Below are positions 9,414 to 16,838 of a stretch of DNA of 33,821 nucleotides, in pieces. Both the position numbers and the translations under genes were made by a program. Source of the DNA: CAZMXS01 sp964570325. GTDB lineage: Bacteria > Verrucomicrobiota > Kiritimatiellia > CAIQIC01 > CAZMXS01. Position 1 is the first letter of the stretch, and the number at the start of each line of letters is the position of its first letter. The stretch is from NCBI GenBank assembly GCA_964570325.1, contig CAZMXS010000051.1:1-33821 (forward strand), given 5' to 3'. The notes beneath the pieces are model-generated. The model saw only the letters and a list, made by a program, of their open reading frames with translations, was not told the origin of the DNA and made no database searches.

Positions 9414-9431
9414 CAAGGGGGTGTATATATC
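9403..9431 (+). promoter_or_regulatory. Candidate promoter for the GH31 gene
   Basis: A perfect TTGACA (9403-9408), lying inside the first codons of the divergent regulator, is followed after 17 bp by TATATC (9426-9431). Transcription would start near 9438, leaving a leader of only about 16 nt without an evident ribosome binding site. Confidence 0.45.
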
Positions 9432-9451
9432 TGCTAATACGATTTAGTAAA
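9424..9451 (-). promoter_or_regulatory. Candidate promoter for the LacI-type gene
   Basis: On the minus strand TTTACT (9451-9446) is followed after 16 bp by TATATA (9429-9424). A start near 9417 would leave only a few nucleotides before the ATG at 9413, consistent with a leaderless or near-leaderless mRNA and with the missing Shine-Dalgarno sequence. It overlaps the opposing GH31 promoter. Confidence 0.35.
9432..9449. promoter_or_regulatory. Candidate LacI-type operator
   Basis: TGCTAATACGATTTAGTA is an 18-bp imperfect palindrome (six of nine pairs) with a central CG at 9440/9441, a hallmark of many LacI-family operators. It covers the predicted GH31 start site and the -35 region of the regulator, where binding would repress both. 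A second imperfect dyad, GTAAA-8-TTTAC at 9447-9464, spans the GH31 start codon. Confidence 0.4.
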
Positions 9452-9454
9452 GTA

Positions 9455-12400
9455 ATGATTTTACCCCTCTCCATATTCTGTCGGGCATCGGTCCGGTGGC
9501 GCGGGTTGGCTGGGTTGGGCCTGCTGGCGCTGGCCGCCGGCTGCGATATGCGGCCGCTGCGCGCAGTCCGGCCCGTTCCTGCGTCGCCGGCGGCGGCGCC
9601 GCGAGCATTCCCGGCGCCGGCAGCGGAAAGGAATGAACCCATGCGTGTTCGTTGCGGCGATTTGCGGTTGCAGATTGATGAACCCCGGCCGGGGGTGTAT
9701 CGCGTGGATGTGCGGCCGGTCGGCGCGGATAAGTTGACGCCTGCCGCCGGCGACGCCCAATTGCGCTCCGCGGTGCGCGTGGATGCGGCGGCCGGCGCGC
9801 TGGTCATCCGGCGGGACGGGCAGCCGGTCTGGAATGGGCGTGTGCGACGGCTGCCGACATTCGGCCGCGCCCAGGCGCCGGGCCTGGAGATCGCATGGGC
9901 GGCGGCGCCGGACGAGGGCCTCTACGGATTGGGTGAGCGGTTCAATGCGTTCAATCAGTACGGCCGCCGCGCGGAGATGTGGATCGAGGACGCGCCGGGG
10001 CAGGGGGATGATAGCGCACGCACCTACTACGTCGCGCCGGTCCTTTTCAGCACGGCCGGTTATGCGTTTTTTGCGGCGGACAATCCCGAGGGCGTTTTCG
10101 ACCTCAACTCTCAGGGCGCCGGTCAACACGTGTACCAGCGCGCCGGGTCGGCCGCCGTGTTCTTCATCGCGGTCGGCGCGGATCTGCGCGAGCTGGTGGC
10201 CCGGCGCGCGGCCGTGCAGGGACCGTTCCGGACCATCCCCGACTGGGCTTGGGGTCCGTGGATCAGCCGCAACAGTTTCGAATCGCAGGCCGAGGCGGAG
10301 GATGCGCTGGCCGGGATGTTCAAGCGCGGCCTGCCGGTGGCGGCGATTGTGCAGGAGGCTTGGAAGGGCTCCAGCGAGCAGGGCCGCTTCAACGATTTCA
10401 GCGCGTCGCGCTGGCCCGATCTCAAACGCTATTTCGATTACTGCAACCGGCATGGCGTCAAAAATATCCTGTGGCAGGTGCCGATCGTCCATCCCGCGCA
10501 CCCGGGTTTCGCCGAAGCGGCCGCAAAGGGCTATTTTGTACGTAAACCGGACGGTTCCGTCAGCTTTCGACAGCACTGGCTGGCCGGATTTGCCAACGTG
10601 GATTTCACCAATCCCGAAGCCGTCAAGTACTGGCAGGACCAGATGCGCGCCACCGTACGGCTGGGCATCGGCGGCTTTAAGACGGACGACGGCGAGGATA
10701 TCAAGCCGGACGATGTCTTTGCCGACGGCCGCCGCGGTTGGCAGATGCACAATGAGTATTCCGTTCTCTACGGTCAGGCCGTAATGGATCTGCTCAATCA
10801 AGAGCGGATTGACGGCCTGCTTTGGTCGCGGAGCGGCAGTTTGGGAATCGAGCGGATTCCCGCCTTGTGGGCCGGGGACCAATATGCCAACTGGCAGCAA
10901 CTGGCTTCCCTCCTGCCGGCCGGGCTTTCCGCTTCAATCAGCGGCGCGCCGTTCTGGGGTCACGACATCGGCGCCTACATCGGCCGGCCGTCGGCCGAGC
11001 TCTACATCCGCTGGGCGCAGTTTGGCGCGCTTAGCCCCCTGATGCAATACCACGGCATCGAGCGCCGCGAGCCTTGGGAGTTCGGGCCGGAAGCCGAGGC
11101 GGCTTATCGCCTGCTGGCGTTCCTGCGCATGAATCTCAAGCCCACGCTAATCGCGCTTGGCCGCGAGGCGGCGGAGTCCGGGCAGCCGATCATGCGGCCC
11201 ATGATTATGCACTATCCCGGCGAGCCGGCTTATCGCGCGGAGCAGACACAATACCTGCTGGGGCCCGACTTGCTGGTGGCGCCCGTGCTCGAGGCCGGCG
11301 CGCGCGGGCGCGCCGTCTTCTTCCCGGAAGGCGTCTGGCACCATGCGTTGCGCCCGTTCGCCTACCGCGGGCCGGGCCGGTTCGAGGTGCCGGTGGAATT
11401 ATGCGATGCGCCGCTTTTCTTGCGCGAAGGCGCGAAGCTGCCGCTGCAATATGATGAAAAGGCCGGGCTGGGCGAGTGGCGCGCCGACATGCCGGAGCGC
11501 GAACTGGCCGTTGCGGATGGCCGGTCGGTCATCATTAACCCGCGCGTTTGTCTGGTCGGCGATACGATGCTGCGCACGAACACCGTGACGTTCGACTTGC
11601 ATCCGTCCTTTGCCGGCCGGCTGGCCGGCTATTGGTTCTTCGAGGATCAGCCTGCGCGCAAGACTCCGGTGGAGCCGCGGTTCGCGGACGGTCGCTGGAT
11701 GGTGGATGGTCGTCCGCCGTCCGGAACCGCGCTCGATGGGCGCCGTCAGACGCTGGTCTTGGAGGATGTGGTTCGGCCCACGCAGCCGCGCCGATTGTGG
11801 CAGGCCACCGTGCGCTGGGAATCGCCGATCAGCCTCCAACTTGACGATGCGCCGCTGCCGGTTGCCCAACCGGGCGCGCGTTCCGTCCGCACGCGCGTCC
11901 GCAATCAGTCCACACGCCCGATCGCGACGCGGGTGTGCGCATCCGCGACCGCTGACGCGCGGATCAAGCCCGCGGAACACCGGTTGGAACTGGCCCCCGG
12001 CGCCACGGGCACGCTGGAGTGGAACGTGGAATTTCTGCCCGGCCCGGCAGTCGGCGACAGCCGCCTGCGCTTCCAGGTGATGGCGGGGGACGCCGAGATG
12101 GCCTCGCTGGTTTGCCCGTATGTCCGCTCCCCGCGTTGGGCGGCGGTGGGACCGTTTCTTACCGAAACCCGGCGGGCGCATGGGACGCCGTTTGCGCCCG
12201 AGTGGACGCTGGACGCCGACACCGGTTTTGCCGCCGATGGGCGGGTGGTGAAATGGACCGCTGTGCCGGAGCATGCTCTCCGAATGGGCGGCGTGGATTT
12301 CATTGCGCTCTATGGGCTGACGGAGAACGCCGCCGCCTACGCGCTGACGTATCTCCGTTCCGAGATCGCGCAGCCGGTCGAATTGCGCTTCGGTTCGGAC

Positions 12401-13156
12401 GACACGCTGACCGTGTGGCTCAACGGCGAACGCCTGTTCAGCGCCGAGACCTATCGCTGGTCCGAGCCCGACCAGAATATCATCCCGGCGCGGTTGCGGG
12501 CCGGTGTCAATACGCTGTTGGTCAAGGTTGGACAGGATCGCGATCCATGGAACTTCATCCTGCGAATCACCGGGCCGAACGGCGCGCGCGTGGCGGGCCT
12601 GCGCGACGGTTTTGCCGATATCGGCCGCTTTCAGGCCAACCGCGCTGTGGCGCGCACGCGGCCGGCCCGCCAGCAGCCGTTTGATTGGCAGGTGGCCGGT
12701 CCCTGGACCGACATCCCCGATCCGGCCCGGGCCGGCGCCCTGCCGCAAGACGCCATGGCGCTCGCGAGCGCGTGGCCGCCGCCGGCCGGCCGCGAATGGC
12801 GGCGGGTTCCGCCGGATCGTTGCGCGGAAAATCTGCTCGACTTGAACGAAATCCTGGGCTTTACGCCCTCCGGTCTGGCCTACGCCGCCGCCACCGTGCG
12901 GGTTGACCGACCAGTCAACGCGGAAATCATCGCCGGCTCCGATGATGGTCTGATGCTGTGGCTGAACGGTCGGCTGGTGGTAAACGCCAACCAGCCGCGC
13001 CGCTTCCAGGCCGGCTCGGAGCGGGTCCGGGTCGCGCTGCAGCCGGGCGCGAACCGATTGCTGTGCCGCGTCAGCCAGGGCGGCGGCGAATGGAAACTAC
13101 AGGTGAACCTGTCGGATCTGTCCCGCCCGACGCCGGAACCAATTGAGGGGCGTTAA
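9455..13156 (+). CDS. GH31 alpha-glycosidase lipoprotein (alpha-xylosidase/alpha-glucosidase type) with modular C-terminus
   Basis: The 1233-residue enzyme begins with a lipoprotein signal whose lipobox is LAAGC (Cys30), so it should be membrane-anchored. An N-terminal beta domain is followed by the GH31 barrel at about residues 260-570. The nucleophile motif KTDDGED places Asp411, and WAGDQ places the acid/base Asp475, matching the spacing in YicI-like alpha-xylosidases. GAPFWGHDIGAYIG is also typical of the family. After the barrel come beta domains, an Ig-like stretch around 800-880, and two related modules at about 887-1045 and 1073-1225. Both modules contain the pattern GSDD-x-L-x-(V/L)-WLNG-x-(R/L). 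GH31 enzymes release alpha-linked sugars from non-reducing ends; the exact substrate is unknown. Divergent LacI control suggests induction by a product sugar. Confidence 0.9.
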   Translation: MILPLSIFCRASVRWRGLAGLGLLALAAGCDMRPLRAVRPVPASPAAAPRAFPAPAAERNEPMRVRCGDLRLQIDEPRPGVYRVDVRPVGADKLTPAAGDAQLRSAVRVDAAAGALVIRRDGQPVWNGRVRRLPTFGRAQAPGLEIAWAAAPDEGLYGLGERFNAFNQYGRRAEMWIEDAPGQGDDSARTYYVAPVLFSTAGYAFFAADNPEGVFDLNSQGAGQHVYQRAGSAAVFFIAVGADLRELVARRAAVQGPFRTIPDWAWGPWISRNSFESQAEAEDALAGMFKRGLPVAAIVQEAWKGSSEQGRFNDFSASRWPDLKRYFDYCNRHGVKNILWQVPIVHPAHPGFAEAAAKGYFVRKPDGSVSFRQHWLAGFANVDFTNPEAVKYWQDQMRATVRLGIGGFKTDDGEDIKPDDVFADGRRGWQMHNEYSVLYGQAVMDLLNQERIDGLLWSRSGSLGIERIPALWAGDQYANWQQLASLLPAGLSASISGAPFWGHDIGAYIGRPSAELYIRWAQFGALSPLMQYHGIERREPWEFGPEAEAAYRLLAFLRMNLKPTLIALGREAAESGQPIMRPMIMHYPGEPAYRAEQTQYLLGPDLLVAPVLEAGARGRAVFFPEGVWHHALRPFAYRGPGRFEVPVELCDAPLFLREGAKLPLQYDEKAGLGEWRADMPERELAVADGRSVIINPRVCLVGDTMLRTNTVTFDLHPSFAGRLAGYWFFEDQPARKTPVEPRFADGRWMVDGRPPSGTALDGRRQTLVLEDVVRPTQPRRLWQATVRWESPISLQLDDAPLPVAQPGARSVRTRVRNQSTRPIATRVCASATADARIKPAEHRLELAPGATGTLEWNVEFLPGPAVGDSRLRFQVMAGDAEMASLVCPYVRSPRWAAVGPFLTETRRAHGTPFAPEWTLDADTGFAADGRVVKWTAVPEHALRMGGVDFIALYGLTENAAAYALTYLRSEIAQPVELRFGSDDTLTVWLNGERLFSAETYRWSEPDQNIIPARLRAGVNTLLVKVGQDRDPWNFILRITGPNGARVAGLRDGFADIGRFQANRAVARTRPARQQPFDWQVAGPWTDIPDPARAGALPQDAMALASAWPPPAGREWRRVPPDRCAENLLDLNEILGFTPSGLAYAAATVRVDRPVNAEIIAGSDDGLMLWLNGRLVVNANQPRRFQAGSERVRVALQPGANRLLCRVSQGGGEWKLQVNLSDLSRPTPEPIEGR

Positions 13157-13263
13157 AGAACCCCCATTGTCTGGCGCGCGGCGGGATGGGAAAGACCGGC
13201 CGGTTTGGTTCGGAGACCAGTGGGCGCGGCCCAGACGGCCGAATCAGCGGGCCTGTCGCCAAT

Positions 13264-13653
13264 TCAGGCGTCCACATCGAGCCGGCGAATTTTTTCTTTG
13301 CGCTCCAGCGCGTCCAGGAACTGGTCGGCGCCGGCGACGGTATTGAAGATGTCAGTTTTCGGCAGAACATCCGCCAGGTCAATGACTTTCTGGATCGGCG
13401 GTTGCAGGTGGGTCAGCAGCAGCCGGCCCCCGTGGGTATCCAGGAATTTGCGGGTCGCGAGGATGATGCGCAAGCCCATGCTGCTGATGTAGGCCAGTTC
13501 TGAGAGGTCGAAAACGACTACGCGGGTGCCGGAGACCAGGAGCGGATTCAGCTTGCCCTCGCATTCCGCGGCCGTGTTGCTGTCAAGGCTGCCAGACAGT
13601 TTGATGAGGTAACGGCCCTCGCCCGTCTTGCGGATATTCACTTTAAGCGGCAT
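13264..13653 (-). CDS. STAS-domain protein, anti-sigma-factor-antagonist type
   Basis: This 129-residue single-domain cytoplasmic protein has the STAS fold of SpoIIAA/RsbV-type antagonists. The signature VVVFDLSELAYISSMGLR gives the phosphorylatable serine as Ser57 or Ser58. Such proteins bind anti-sigma kinases in a partner-switching cascade, but no kinase or phosphatase gene lies in this window. A strong AAAGGAG stands six bases before the ATG at 13653. The gene follows hypC after a 51-bp gap on the same strand and may be read from the same mRNA or from its own promoter. A link to hydrogenase maturation is not implied by the family. Confidence 0.88.
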   Translation of the reverse strand: MPLKVNIRKTGEGRYLIKLSGSLDSNTAAECEGKLNPLLVSGTRVVVFDLSELAYISSMGLRIILATRKFLDTHGGRLLLTHLQPPIQKVIDLADVLPKTDIFNTVAGADQFLDALERKEKIRRLDVDA

Positions 13654-13704
13654 GTTCGGCTCCTTTGATTGCGTGCGGCTATTATGCCATGTGGCGATCG
13701 AATG

Positions 13705-13965
13705 TTAAACCGGTAAATGCGGGTTTGTTCCAGCTTCCAGTTCCTCAATCTCCTTGAAATAGGCCAAAGTTTTACGAGCCTCTTCCTCATCCACCTTGCT
13801 GATGGCGAATCCGACATGCACGATCACATACTCACCCGGCCGCGCGTCCGGCACATAGGCCAGGTTGACCTCCTTCTGCACGCCGCCGAAATCCACTTTG
13901 CCGGTCCGGGTGAGCGGATCCTCGCCGGCAACGCTGAGCAGTTTGCCTGGAATGGCCAGACACAT
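13705..13965 (-). CDS. hypC: Hydrogenase maturation chaperone HypC/HybG
   Basis: The 86-residue product starts MCLAIPGKLL, the family signature with the essential Cys2 exposed after Met removal. It continues with DFGGVQKEVNLAYVPDARPGEYVIVHVGFAISK, the conserved small beta-barrel. HypC carries the Fe(CN)2CO precursor with HypD and delivers it to the large subunit of [NiFe] hydrogenase. Length and motifs fit the family fully. An AAGG lies eight bases before the ATG. It is 90 bp downstream of hypF on the same strand; that gap contains a 7-bp hairpin (14014-14042) and short AAxTGAA units. hypD and hypE, its usual partners, are not in the window. Confidence 0.96.
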   Translation of the reverse strand: MCLAIPGKLLSVAGEDPLTRTGKVDFGGVQKEVNLAYVPDARPGEYVIVHVGFAISKVDEEEARKTLAYFKEIEELEAGTNPHLPV

Positions 13966-13986
13966 TTTAGAACCTTGGAGGACGAG

Positions 13987-14014
13987 AACTGAAACCTGAA
14001 ATGAAGAAAGTGAA
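13987..14014. repeat. Short degenerate heptad-spaced units upstream of hypC
   Basis: Successive 7-mers read AACTGAA, ACCTGAA, ATGAAGA and AAGTGAA, so three of four fit A-x-x-TGAA in the same 7-bp phase. The array is too short to be certain, but its phasing resembles the clearer heptad array near 25,130. Confidence 0.3.
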
Positions 14015-14042
14015 GATCAAGCCGCGTTCCTCGATTTGATCT
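14014..14042. other. Hairpin between hypF and hypC
   Basis: AGATCAA (14014-14020) and TTGATCT (14036-14042) are perfect inverted repeats around a 15-nt loop, 14 nt beyond the hypF stop. On the minus strand no T-run follows. It may be a processing or mRNA-stability element rather than a terminator. Confidence 0.4.
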
Positions 14043-14055
14043 GTGTTTTTCGCGC

Positions 14056-16290
14056 TCATATGCCCATGATCTGGCCTAATGAGATGCCGCCGTCATTTGG
14101 CGGAATCTGCTGATGCCAATACGGCACAAAACCTTCCTCGCGCAACCGCCGCACGGCGCTTTCCGTCAGCCGCCGGTTCTGGAAGCAACCGCCGCTCAAA
14201 ACCACTCGCGGCTCGCCGGCGCGCCGGGCTACCGCCACGATCATCTCCACCAAGGTATTATGGAAACGGGCGGAGATCAATCCGGCTTCGGTGATCTGCC
14301 GGATGTCGTCCAGGATCGCCCGGAGCATCGGTTCCCAGTCCAGTACGGCCCCGCTTAAACTGAACTCGTAATGTTCGTTGGTGGGGAAATCCTCCGCGCG
14401 AAACTCCAGCAGCATCGCCGCCTGTCCCTCAAAATTGCATGCCTGGCACAGTCCCAGCAGGGCGGCCAGCGCGTCGAACAAACGGCCGGCGCTGGTGGTC
14501 AACGGGCAGTTGATATTCCCGACCAGCATATCGAGCAGCACCGCGGCCTCCTGCCGGTTGAAGGCGCTCATGGACGCCTCGCGCCCGAACAATTCGTACA
14601 GCAGACCCAACGCCGTGCGGCGCGGTTCCATTACCGCCTTGTCGCCGCCCGGCAGGCGGAACGCCCGCAGATGCGCCACACGCTCCGCGCGTCCCGGTTC
14701 GACCAGCAGGAACTCGCCGCCCCAAATTACGCCGTCGGGGCCCAGTCCGGTGCCGTCCCAGGCCACGCCGAGCACGCGCCCGTCGAGGGCATGCTCCGCC
14801 ATGCCGGCGCGCACGTGCGCATGGTGGTGCTGGACCATGGCCGGCGACCCGGCCCGCTTCTTGGCGTACTGCGTGGAAAGATAGCCCGGATGCGGATCGC
14901 AGACCACCTTGTCCGGCTTGACTTCATATAAATGTTCCAGCGCGGCAATGCAGTGCTCGAAGGCGCGGTACGCCTCGGTGGTTGCCAGGTCGCCGATGTG
15001 CTGGCCAATGATGATCTGCCGGCCGCGGCCGAGCGCGACGGTATTCTTCAAGTGCGCGCCGACCGCGAGCCGCGGTTCGGGCAGGTCGGCCGGCAGCGTC
15101 AGCGTGTAGGGGGCATAGCCGCGGCCACGGCGCAGGATGACCGGCTCATCGAGCATGATCCGCGCGACCGAGTCGTCCATCGGACGCGCGATCGGCCGGT
15201 TATGCAGCAGGAACAGATCGGCGATGCCGCCGAGCCGCTGCTGGGCTTCGATGTTGTCCGTGCAGATGGGCTCCTCGGACAAGTTGCCGCTGGTCGCGAC
15301 GACCGGGGCGCCGAGCTCGCGCAAAAGCAGGTGGTGCAGGGGGGTGTAGGGCAGCATTACGCCCAGGTAGGGATTGCCGGGCGCGACGCCGGCGCCGATG
15401 CGCCGGACATCCGGTCGGCGGCGGATCAGCACGATCGGCGCGGCCGGCGACTGCAGCAGGCGCTCCTCCTCCGGCGTCGGGTCGCAATCCCGGCGAATCT
15501 CCTCCAGCGACGGATACATCAGCGCGAACGGTTTCTCGGCGCGCTGCTTGCGCTGGCGCAGGTTGCGCAGCGCCTCCTCGCTGTGCGCGGCGACGACCAG
15601 ATGGAAGCCGCCCAGTCCCTTGACCGCGACGATCTTGCCGTAGCGAATCGCCATCGCGGCGGCCTGCACCGCCGCCTGGCGCGCTGCGGTCTGGCGGCCG
15701 TTGCGGTCCACCAGCTCCACCTGCGGGCCGCAATCAGGACAGGCGTTCGGCTGCGCGTGGAAGCGCCGGTCGGCCGGGTTTTCATACTCCGCCCGGCAAC
15801 GTGGACACATGGTGAAAGTATACATCGTCGTATTCGGCCGGTCGTATGGAATGCCCAGCAGGATGCTGTAGCGCGGGCCGCACTGGGTGCAGTTGATGAA
15901 AGGATACTGGTGGCGCCGGTTCGCGGTGTCGAAGAGTTCGCGCAGGCAGGCGGGGCAGGTGGCCAGGTCGGGCAAGACCACGGCGGTGGGCGCGCCGGCC
16001 GTCTCGCTCGCGACAATCGTGAACTCGCCGATGGCGCCGCCCGGGCGCGTTGCCGTCACCCGAATCTCCCGGATGCCGGCGGCCGCCGGCGCCTCGGCGC
16101 GCAGACGCCGTTCAAACTCCAGGAGCATTTCCGCGGTGCCGCGCGCCTCGGCCACTACGCCGGCGCTGTCGTTGCGGACCCAGCCCGCCAGGCCGATGTC
16201 CTGCGCCAGGCGGCTGACGAACGGCCGGAAGCCGACGCCCTGCACGGCGCCGGTGATGCGGTACGTTTTGATGACGAGGGGTGAGCTCAT
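14056..16290 (-). CDS. hypF: Carbamoyltransferase HypF, [NiFe]-hydrogenase maturation
   Basis: HypF turns carbamoyl phosphate into a thiocarboxamide on HypE, which becomes the cyanide ligand of the hydrogenase iron. The 744-residue product has the full domain order. The acylphosphatase domain (VQGVGFRPF, GWVRNDSAGV) fills residues 1-95. Two zinc-finger units follow at about 115-190 (CPACLREL, CTQCGPRYS; CPRCRAEY, CPDCGP). The YrdC-like domain covers about 200-380 and the Kae1-like carbamoyltransferase domain the rest (VQHHHAHV, WDGTGLGPDG, VVLSGGCFQN). All key motifs are intact. The ATG at 16290 lies six bases after the hypA stop with no strong Shine-Dalgarno sequence, which suggests coupled translation. 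Confidence 0.97.
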   Translation of the reverse strand: MSSPLVIKTYRITGAVQGVGFRPFVSRLAQDIGLAGWVRNDSAGVVAEARGTAEMLLEFERRLRAEAPAAAGIREIRVTATRPGGAIGEFTIVASETAGAPTAVVLPDLATCPACLRELFDTANRRHQYPFINCTQCGPRYSILLGIPYDRPNTTMYTFTMCPRCRAEYENPADRRFHAQPNACPDCGPQVELVDRNGRQTAARQAAVQAAAMAIRYGKIVAVKGLGGFHLVVAAHSEEALRNLRQRKQRAEKPFALMYPSLEEIRRDCDPTPEEERLLQSPAAPIVLIRRRPDVRRIGAGVAPGNPYLGVMLPYTPLHHLLLRELGAPVVATSGNLSEEPICTDNIEAQQRLGGIADLFLLHNRPIARPMDDSVARIMLDEPVILRRGRGYAPYTLTLPADLPEPRLAVGAHLKNTVALGRGRQIIIGQHIGDLATTEAYRAFEHCIAALEHLYEVKPDKVVCDPHPGYLSTQYAKKRAGSPAMVQHHHAHVRAGMAEHALDGRVLGVAWDGTGLGPDGVIWGGEFLLVEPGRAERVAHLRAFRLPGGDKAVMEPRRTALGLLYELFGREASMSAFNRQEAAVLLDMLVGNINCPLTTSAGRLFDALAALLGLCQACNFEGQAAMLLEFRAEDFPTNEHYEFSLSGAVLDWEPMLRAILDDIRQITEAGLISARFHNTLVEMIVAVARRAGEPRVVLSGGCFQNRRLTESAVRRLREEGFVPYWHQQIPPNDGGISLGQIMGI

Positions 16291-16296
16291 CTTGCG

Positions 16297-16668
16297 TTAA
16301 CCGCCCGGCGCTGATTCGTTTTCATCCGGCTCCACCTCGATGGATAGCACTTCCATTTCCCGCCCGCGCCGCAGTTCCGCGCTGGCCCGGCCGCAGACCG
16401 GACACGCGAACGAGTGGGGCGGCGGCTCGAACTCTCGCGCACAGCGCGCGCAGAAACAGCGCGCCGGTACACGCTCGATCTCCAGGCGCGCGCCCTGCGC
16501 CAGGGTGCCTTCGGTCAGCGCCTCGAACGCGAACTCCAGCGACTCCGGCACCACGCCGGACAGCGCGCCGATCCGCATTCGCAGCCCGTGAATTCGGCGG
16601 GCGCTCAATCGTTGCGCCTCGGCGAAGACAATGTCCAGCGTGCTTTGCATCAGGCTCAATTCGTGCAT
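16297..16668 (-). CDS. hypA: Hydrogenase nickel incorporation protein HypA
   Basis: HypA delivers nickel to the [NiFe]-hydrogenase large subunit, normally with the GTPase HypB. The 123-residue product begins MHELSLMQ; His2 is the nickel ligand, which fixes the start at 16668 rather than at the TTG two codons upstream. The zinc site is two CxxC pairs (CARC and CPVC) near residues 75-95. It is the first gene of the hypA-hypF-hypC run. There is no Shine-Dalgarno sequence, and a good -10 box ends eight bases before the ATG, so the mRNA may be leaderless. hypB is not in the window. Confidence 0.95.
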   Translation of the reverse strand: MHELSLMQSTLDIVFAEAQRLSARRIHGLRMRIGALSGVVPESLEFAFEALTEGTLAQGARLEIERVPARCFCARCAREFEPPPHSFACPVCGRASAELRRGREMEVLSIEVEPDENESAPGG

Positions 16669-16676
16669 TGTCAAAC

Positions 16677-16705
16677 AGTATACCGTAATCCAGGCGGATT
16701 GGGAA
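16677..16705 (-). promoter_or_regulatory. Candidate promoter of the hypA operon
   Basis: On the minus strand TTCCCA (16705-16700) is followed after exactly 17 bp by TATACT (16682-16677), a five-of-six match to the -10 consensus. The start point would fall at or next to the hypA ATG, predicting a leaderless transcript. Confidence 0.5.
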
Positions 16706-16788
16706 ATGCGAGTTGCGGCGGATGTGAACCCCGGCCGCGATCATCCCGCCAGGCCGGGCTATTTTCTTTTTTCCCCTATACAAAATAA

Positions 16789-16817
16789 AACCATACTAGT
16801 ATGTAATCGGTATGGTT
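16789..16817. promoter_or_regulatory. Nested dyads upstream of the 16,839 gene; possible operator
   Basis: AACCATAC (16789-16796) and GTATGGTT (16810-16817) are perfect 8-bp inverted repeats 13 bp apart. A perfect 12-bp palindrome, CATACTAGTATG (16792-16803), overlaps the left arm. The CATAC half-site therefore occurs three times in 29 bp, as expected for cooperative binding of a dimeric regulator. It lies 22 bp before the chosen start and also within reach of the divergent hyp promoter. Confidence 0.4.
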
Positions 16818-16838
16818 AATAAAATGAGGGGCCTGCGA

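Noticed and set aside
13221..13233. TGGGC/GCCCA inverted repeat between the convergent GH31 and STAS genes
   Set aside because: A five-pair stem with a 3-nt loop and no T-tract is weak in GC-rich DNA; not called as a terminator.
16672..16674. TTG start two codons before the hypA ATG
   Set aside because: HypA needs His at position 2 for nickel binding, which only the ATG at 16668 provides.
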